Assembly: GCA_013146195.2 (NCBI GenBank)
Contig: CM028383.1
Span: forward strand, 19,119,642-19,183,641
DNA from: Codonopsis lanceolata
Taxonomy: Eukaryota > Streptophyta > Magnoliopsida > Asterales > Campanulaceae
Reading direction: 5' to 3'
Length of the DNA: 64,000 nt
The translations under genes and the position numbers were made by a program. Positions 58,418 through 64,000 of the stretch are shown here, one piece after another. Every line of letters begins with the position of its first letter. Within the stretch, counting starts at the first letter, position 1. The notes under the pieces were generated by a model that had not been told where the DNA came from, did not search any database, and saw nothing but the letters and a program-made list of their open reading frames with translations.

Positions 58418-59811
58418 GGGCAAATCGCAGCATTAGTCCCTCGACTATAGGCCGATCACAATAGTAATCATTTAACAATTTTTTTGTCAAATTTGGATCC
58501 CACGAGTATTTTTTTTACAGCAATAGTCCTTTTGATGGATATCGTTAGAGAAATACCGTTAAGTTATCCATGTGCATTTAGTAAGGGCTAAAATGAATTT
58601 TTTTCAAACCTAACTTATATCGAAATTTATAATCAAATCCCTAAAGTTTAAAAAATGACCCTAAGGCCTTCTTACCCAATTTTTTTTGAAAACCCAGATT
58701 TTTCAAAAAATTGGCCACTGTCTCTTCCATTTACTTCAAACCCTAACAATGGTGTCCCCCATTGACCCCCCAGCCAGTAGACCCTGCCATCTGGAGAGCA
58801 TGCCGCCGACACTAACATCATAGCCTAATATGTCCAATACACTGAATCATAGATCAAATCCAAGTCGACTAGGTTTCTTTTCTTCCATTTATAACTGAAC
58901 GTTATAGCTTTTATGGGTTTAAGATCGTTAACTGTCTTGAAATCTTTGGTAACATCCAATCTCTCCATGTCTTCTCTGTTTCCCCCTATCTTGTTCAACA
59001 CATACTTGGATTTCATGTGTTGCCTCCAAACCAGACTCACATGTTGCCTCACTCCCTCCCCAAACTATTGAAACAAGCTAAGAGGGTGCAGGGTACGACA
59101 ATGCCATATCCATATCTAAGTTCGCTTCAACGTCCAGGCAAACTTCATCGGAGTGGATAAATTCTTGACAAACAATTCCATTGTGTAGCTTCAGGTGCAA
59201 TCCGTAACTAAGAGAAATTGTCGGGTATTCATAATCACACCTGTGGACTCCACTAATACCTTGGATTATCTCAATAATAACTACTTTTGTTAATTCCTAG
59301 GAAACCATCTCATATGTCGTCGATGTTGATTCTAGGGAAGAAGAATGCTCGGCATGGCGTTGAGGGAAGTAATAAACCCTAGAATCGAAGGTTGGGATGT
59401 TAACAAACGTGCCAGCGGCATGATCTCCAGATGGTAGGGCCTACTGGCCGGGGGTCAATGGGGGACGTAATTGTTAGGGTTTGAAGTAGAGGGAGGAAAT
59501 AGTGACCAATTGTTTCAAAAATCTATTCGGTTTCCCAAAAAAAAATTTGAGGAAGAAGGCCTTAAGGTCCATTTTTCAAACTTTAGGGATTTGATTGTAA
59601 ATTTTGATATAAGTTAGGTTGGAAAAAAATCATTTTAGCCCTTACAAAATGCACATGGGCAACTTAACAGTATTTCTCTAACGGCGTCCATCAAAAGGAC
59701 TATGGCTATGAAAATTTAATACTCGTAGGACCCAAATTTGACAAAAAAAATTGTTAAGAGACTATTACTGTCATCGGCCTATAGTCGAGGGACCAATGCT
59801 GCGATTTGCCC
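58418..59811. mobile_element. MULE-type foldback element with 9-bp target duplication
   Basis: Long terminal inverted repeats (about 395-400 bp: 58418-58812 and 59409-59811) start GGGCAAATCGCAGCATTAGT and end GCTGCGATTTGCCC. Flanks TTCAATTAT (58409-58417) and TTCAATTAA (59812-59820) are a 9-bp duplication with one mismatch, diagnostic for Mutator-like elements. The roughly 600-bp interior has a 75-codon minus-strand frame (59052-58825) of unknown family and no transposase, so it is non-autonomous; it could hold captured host DNA (Pack-MULE). Confidence 0.85.
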
Positions 59812-59824
59812 TTCAATTAATACA

Positions 59825-60007
59825 TACTCTTTCCGTTCAGGCAAAGAGTCCACTATTCCATTTTGAGATGTTTCACTTAAAGAGTCCACTTTCAAAAATT
59901 AAAACATAAAATTGTCATTTTATTATTAATAAACTACTAAAAGTGTCATTTTTAAAATAAAAGTTTGACTTTCAAACGATGACTCTTTACTCAGAACATA
60001 GGGAGTA
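59825..60007. mobile_element. Stowaway-like MITE
   Basis: The left end TACTCTTTCCGTTCAGGCAA pairs with the right end ACTCAGAACATAGGGAGTA. 183 bp, immediately beside the MULE-type element. Confidence 0.7.
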
Positions 60008-60315
60008 TTACTCAATCTCATATCTCTTTCCCATTGTGTTTCTTCTCCCTCTCTTCTCGTCTTAAGCAACCATGGCGTAAGCCTTTCCAGTCCATGGTAA
60101 AGGTTCAATGATCTTTGAATTGTCAACAGTGAGCACTAAATATCCTTGAATTTCCTTGCAATTTTTTCACAGCTCAAGCCCTATCTAAGCAATTGATGGT
60201 ACGACCACATATCGTCTTTCCGTATGCTTCTTCCCCTTTATCCTTCTACTTCTTCCCCTCTATCCTTTTGTTTCTTCCCAATCCCTTTCTCATTTCCACT
60301 TAACATGATTGAGAT
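60008..60315. other. short intergenic spacer
   Basis: C/T-rich around 60220-60295; no gene recognised. Confidence 0.5.
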
Positions 60316-60748
60316 TAGGCTTGTCAATGGATCAGATATGCATCAGATATAGATATATGTGAACCTGATCCAAAACCTTATATCGTCGATCCAATAACTC
60401 GATGGATCAAGTGTATGTCAATCCATATCCGAATATGTTACCAGTTAACATATCCGATTCGATCAAAAATAGAGATTTATGGATAAAAAATAATGAAAAT
60501 ATGAAAGGGATGAAGACGGAAAAACAACATCTATACATAAATGTGTATACTATGTATATGTATAATAATAGATATGTTATTTTCGGATCGGATCGGGTTC
60601 TTAATGGATCAGACCTAGTTAAATCCACATCTGATATGCTAAGTAAGTAAATTATCAAATTCAAATTCGAGTTATTGGATCACTATACAATTACATATAC
60701 AGAATTTCAGATCGGATTCGAACCAAAATCTGATCATTAACAGACTTA
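60316..60748. mobile_element. hAT-type MITE
   Basis: TAGGCTTGTCAATGGATCAG at the left and, inverted, TAAGTCTGTTAATGATCAG at the right. Flanks ATTGAGAT (60308-60315) and CTTGGGAT (60749-60756) agree at six of eight positions. Same family as 52312-52774. Confidence 0.65.
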
Positions 60749-60756
60749 CTTGGGAT

Positions 60757-61189
60757 AACCCCAGTAAGTTCTTTCGACCATGGTCGAACACCCCCAATGT
60801 GAATTTAGTCCAAGGCTTTTTTTTTTTTTTCATAAGATGACATTTTGGCAATTATTTTTTGGGGGGTGTATGGAGTGTTTTGGAGAGTGTGGATAGCTGC
60901 ACCCTAAACTTATATTGTGAATATGTTTCTTAAAGGAATCCTCAATGGTTAAACATTTTTCTTGAGTTTCTAAGGAATAATCATCAATTTTATAACCTTT
61001 AATTGGTACTGGAATCTCATATAAACAAATGAATTGGTGCTCCAAGGCCACCAATATATATCTTTGAAATTATTCAAAAGTCAGCTTTGAAATTTTGGAA
61101 AGGGTTGGGGTGGTAGTTTCCCAATTTCTCAAAAATCAAATCTTTTATGGGCAACTTTTTAATTATCCCTTCCATGCAATTCAACAAGC
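60757..61189. other. intergenic DNA
   Basis: No gene or repeat boundary recognised. Confidence 0.5.
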
Positions 61190-61760
61190 TTTTAGTCTTT
61201 TACTATCACTTAGGATTCTTAACATGTTTTAATGATGCAATAATGACATGGTCTGTGGGGCTTGATCTGTAGGATATTTTGAGCTTCAGATATAACCTTA
61301 AAAAACAAAGAAAAAACATTAGTGATGTAAGGGTTTGCCATACAAAAAACACAATGGTGCGAGAGTAAGTCTAAGTGTAGAATGAGAAGATAATTTGGCA
61401 GATTCTTCAACTAGTTGAGAGAGTTTGTACCTTTGTTGGCTTGGAATAAGAAGAGAAGTTGGCAGAATTATACATGTCTGAGCACGAAAGGCTTAGAGGC
61501 GCGCGCTGGTGTCAACTGAATTCTTATAAGTTTGTGTAGTCGCGCCGCTTGGCGCTCGTGTGGGACTTCGGGTAGAAGTCTCAGTACTTGGCAATTTGGC
61601 ATGACCGCTCCATGTTTAGTGACGCGAGTGCGCAAAATCTGACGTGATCGGCCATGTCAGATGACACGAGCGTGACCCGACCGACTTTGGTTTCCTTTAT
61701 TTATGTGTATTTAGGGGTAGGTCTTATACCCTATATATAAGTAGTAACCTAAAATGTAAA
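61190..61760. repeat. remnant of a Gypsy-type LTR
   Basis: It contains GATCTGTAGGATATTTTGAG (about 61263) and GCGAGAGTAAGTCTAAGTG (about 61359), followed by CCTATATATAAGTAG (61730): the order seen in the LTRs at 4322 and 20437. Diverged. Confidence 0.35.
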
Positions 61761-62490
61761 AAAAAAATGGATTAACACATACACCAGGTCCTTTATCCTA
61801 ATATTATCTCTCATTCAATTGCTATTTGTTTGATTGATTGTTTCATTGCTTTTGTTGTTGCACAACATATATATAACTTCAAACGTAATCACCAAGTAAT
61901 TACTTATAACTGTTGAACATGATAGACCAATGAGTGGATGACACATATGATACGTCCTAAGACTTGGGTTAATTGTAACTGTAAGTCTAATCCTAATTTT
62001 CATGTGTCCACGTTCTGTCAAGCAGTTATCGGATGCTTGGTTTGCTTAATATCCGTGACGTGATGTTATGAGCTAATGGCCCTTGTCTTACTCACATGTC
62101 CTTTCGTAGAAGCAAGACTAAGGACTTGTCATATCGAGCCCTTGGAACCTCATGGTGTGCTTGGGCTTGATTGGGAGATATCTAGTGGTTGACGGGCACT
62201 CGCTTCCTGCTTGCATCCTCACCATGCAAGCAAGAATTCAGACTTATCATATCATGGTTATTTAAGCCTTAAGACAACATTAAAGTTCCATAATTTGATC
62301 ATTTCTAATAATGCTTTAACATAATCTCAATTCTCAAGTTCAACTTATTTACCTAAAGAAACTTTAGCTGAGTGATGCCAAAAGAATGCTACAAAAGTGA
62401 GTTTGTAAATAAGTTTAATCTGAATTGAACCATCTTAATTATAAATGTAACAAGGCGAGCCAAGGTTTATGAAGCCCAAGCGGAAACTTA
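61761..62490. other. intergenic DNA
   Basis: No gene recognised. A short GCTTGCATCCTCACCATGC self-complementary stretch lies near 62211. Confidence 0.5.
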
Positions 62491-62749
62491 TACTCCCTTC
62501 ACCCCAAAATTATTGTCTTTCTTTTTTTTTTTCTGTTCCAAAATAATTGTCTTATTTGAAAGTTTCCTTTTTAAGACATCACTTTTACCACTTTACATCT
62601 AATTTTTCTTTTTTCTTTAATTTTGGGCGACATATTCATGTGCTTTAAAGGAAACCACACATTATTCCAATATTAATAATCCAGTCAAATGTGTTTTCAT
62701 AAACCGACGCCAAGTCAACCCAGACGATAATTATGGGATGGAAGAAGTA
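62491..62749. mobile_element. Stowaway MITE
   Basis: TACTCCCTTCACCCCAAAAT at the left and ATTATGGGATGGAAGAAGTA at the right are clear terminal inverted repeats with TA at both ends. 259 bp, AT-rich interior. Confidence 0.8.
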
Positions 62750-62762
62750 TCATTTTGAGAGA

Positions 62763-62812
62763 TACTCCATCCGTTCCGACAAAGAGTCCACTGTTCCATT
62801 TTGGGATGTTAC
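62763..62812. mobile_element. Stowaway-like MITE cut by a Copia insertion
   Basis: TACTCCATCCGTTCCGACAA and AAGAGTCCACTGTTCC are the start of the common family, which breaks off exactly where the Copia LTR begins (62813). Confidence 0.6.
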
Positions 62813-63025
62813 TATAGAAACTCACAATAATTATGAATAACGACATAAGCCTTCCATCGATTGAATCACCTATTTATAGGGAGTTACAATTAGAGTTACA
62901 CAAAGAGTAGGGTACGAGAAACCTATACAAGGTAGGAGTTCTATTAAGGTAAGAACTATATAAGGAAATGAACTATATACGGTAGTTACCACTAAATAAT
63001 AATTACAAATATTTATTCTCTAATA
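62813..63025 (-). repeat. 3' LTR of a minus-strand Copia element
   Basis: On the minus strand it runs TATTAGAGAATAAATATT to GTGAGTTTCTATA, 213 bp, preceded by a purine tract TGCGGGGGCA (63035-63026). Both terminal dinucleotides read TA, where TG and CA are expected, consistent with C-to-T decay. A possible target repeat on the left is GTTAC (62808-62812). Confidence 0.7.
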
Positions 63026-64000
63026 TGCCCCCGCAAGATGGACGTCCGAGATAAGAGACCAATCTTGTGAAGTAAGTGCTGGAACCACTGGCGAGTAAGC
63101 GGTTTTGTAAGGGCATCAACCAATCCGATCAGGCGAGGAGACATGAGAAACCCGTAAGAGTCCGTCTTGAACTTGTTGTCAAATGAAGTGAAAATCCAGA
63201 GCCACATGTTTTATACGAGTATGGACGACCTGGTTGGAGCACAGGCTGTTGTTGGTGGCACCCACATTGTCACAATAGATGACAGGCTGAGTGGAGGAGG
63301 GAGTGCCGAGCTCACCAAGGAGAGACACAATCCAGCGGACTTCAGTAGCAGTGGTGACCACAGCTCAGTATTCAGCTTCAGTCGAGGAGCGAGCAACATT
63401 ATGTTGTTTTTTAGAGCTCCACGAGATCGGGTTGCTTCTAAGATAGACAATGTAAGCACTAGTGGAGGTATAGTCATCTTTGTTTCTCGCCCAATTAGCA
63501 TCGTTGAACGCATGGAGAGCAGGGGGAGACTAACGATGAAGTAGAATTCCAACATCTATAGTCCCGTAGAGACACCGTAGAACTTGCGTGGCCACATTCT
63601 AGTGCTTTGTGGTTGGCCTATACATGAACTGAGAGAGTTTGTTGATGACATAGGCGACATCAAGGTGAGTAAGGGACAATTACTGAAGACTCCCGATTAG
63701 AGTCTGAAACTGTGTAGGATCGGTGAGAGGAGTGCTCGATTGAAGTGTCAAAGTTAGTGAGGTGGCGAGGGGAGTAGCGACTGGACGAGCATCTGTCATG
63801 CCCATGCGGGCAAAGAGATCTGCAATGTAACCGCACCGGGATAGCAGGATACCACTTGATCGTTTGACAACTCCAACACCAAGGAAATAGTGAAGGTTTC
63901 CAAGATACTTGAGTGAGAAGCGAGAAGCGAGCAGCAAATATAGAGATGATGGTCTGAACAGCGCAGACTCATTCTCGATGAGGATATTGTCATCCAGATA
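63026..64000 (-). pseudogene. Copia pol 3' part (reverse transcriptase and RNase H), cut by the window edge
   Basis: From the right edge on the minus strand: YLDDNILIENESALF (catalytic YLDD), ASRFSLKYLGNLHYFLGV, GYIADLFARMGMTDARPV, then RNase H with DANWARNKDDYTSTSAYIVY, SNPISWSSKKQHNVARSSTE, IYCDNVGATNNSLCSNQV and HTRIKHVALDFHF. At least five in-frame stops (after TLIGSLQ, TTKH, TEAEY, DFHFI and PDRIG). Non-functional; the remainder lies beyond position 64000. Confidence 0.88.

Noticed and set aside
63167..63544. 125-codon plus-strand frame near the right end
   Set aside because: It is antisense to the Copia RNase H sequence on the minus strand, which has clear family motifs.

Overview
The window is nuclear DNA from a flowering plant, most likely a eudicot. 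It is AT-rich, its genes are far apart, and two of the genes have spliceosomal introns with GT-AG borders. All five host genes belong to families typical of land plants, and most of the remaining sequence is transposable elements. I cannot name the species from the sequence.

Host genes, left to right: (1) a single-exon LEA_2/NHL-type membrane protein (6704-7381, +); (2) an intronless RING-H2 E3 ligase of the ATL67 type (22874-23473, +); (3) an intronless Golgi-type SAM-dependent methyltransferase-like protein related to Arabidopsis At1g29790/At3g05390 (25312-26685, +); (4) a five-exon reticulon-like RTNLB gene (29660-32141, +) with an apparent one-base frameshift in exon 3; (5) a 15-exon golgin with a GRAB (GRIP-related ARF-binding) region, related to golgin candidates 3/4 (GDAP1) (45108-34071, -). 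I rebuilt the golgin exon by exon; the joined frame is open for 853 codons. Genes 3 to 5 form the gene-bearing core at 25-45 kb. Both flanks are repeat-dominated.

Left repeat zone (1-22 kb): a long inverted repeat at 1.1-1.3 kb, several MITEs, and a solo Gypsy LTR (4.3-4.9 kb). A 3.6-kb internally deleted Copia element (8348-11922) keeps two LTRs and a gag piece joined to the RNase H end of pol. A long degenerate LTR-like region follows (12.6-19.5 kb), containing a tRNA-iMet primer binding site, a minisatellite and a cluster of covarying short hairpins. It ends at a truncated Gypsy element on the minus strand (19513-21025).

Right repeat zone (45.4-64 kb): a hAT-type element with an exact 8-bp target duplication (45476-46336) lies beside a 9.4-kb Copia element (46747-56157). 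The Copia has been invaded by a hAT-like element that itself carries a Helitron, by a second small hAT-type element, and by a 1.7-kb solo LTR with an exact 5-bp duplication. About 1 kb of its integrase region is inverted. Further right are a MULE-type foldback element with a 9-bp duplication (58418-59811), more MITEs, and the 3' end of another decayed Copia running off the window edge on the minus strand.

The observations most worth following up are: the Copia at 8348, whose post-LTR segment lacks the usual tRNA primer site but is complementary to a segment inside its own LTR; the hairpin cluster at 18.16-18.66 kb; the in-frame tandem repeat in the golgin tail; the RTNLB frameshift; and the layered insertions and inversion in the 46.7-56.2 kb Copia. 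I found no gene cluster or defence or metabolic system beyond these. No boundary or family was confirmed by database search.
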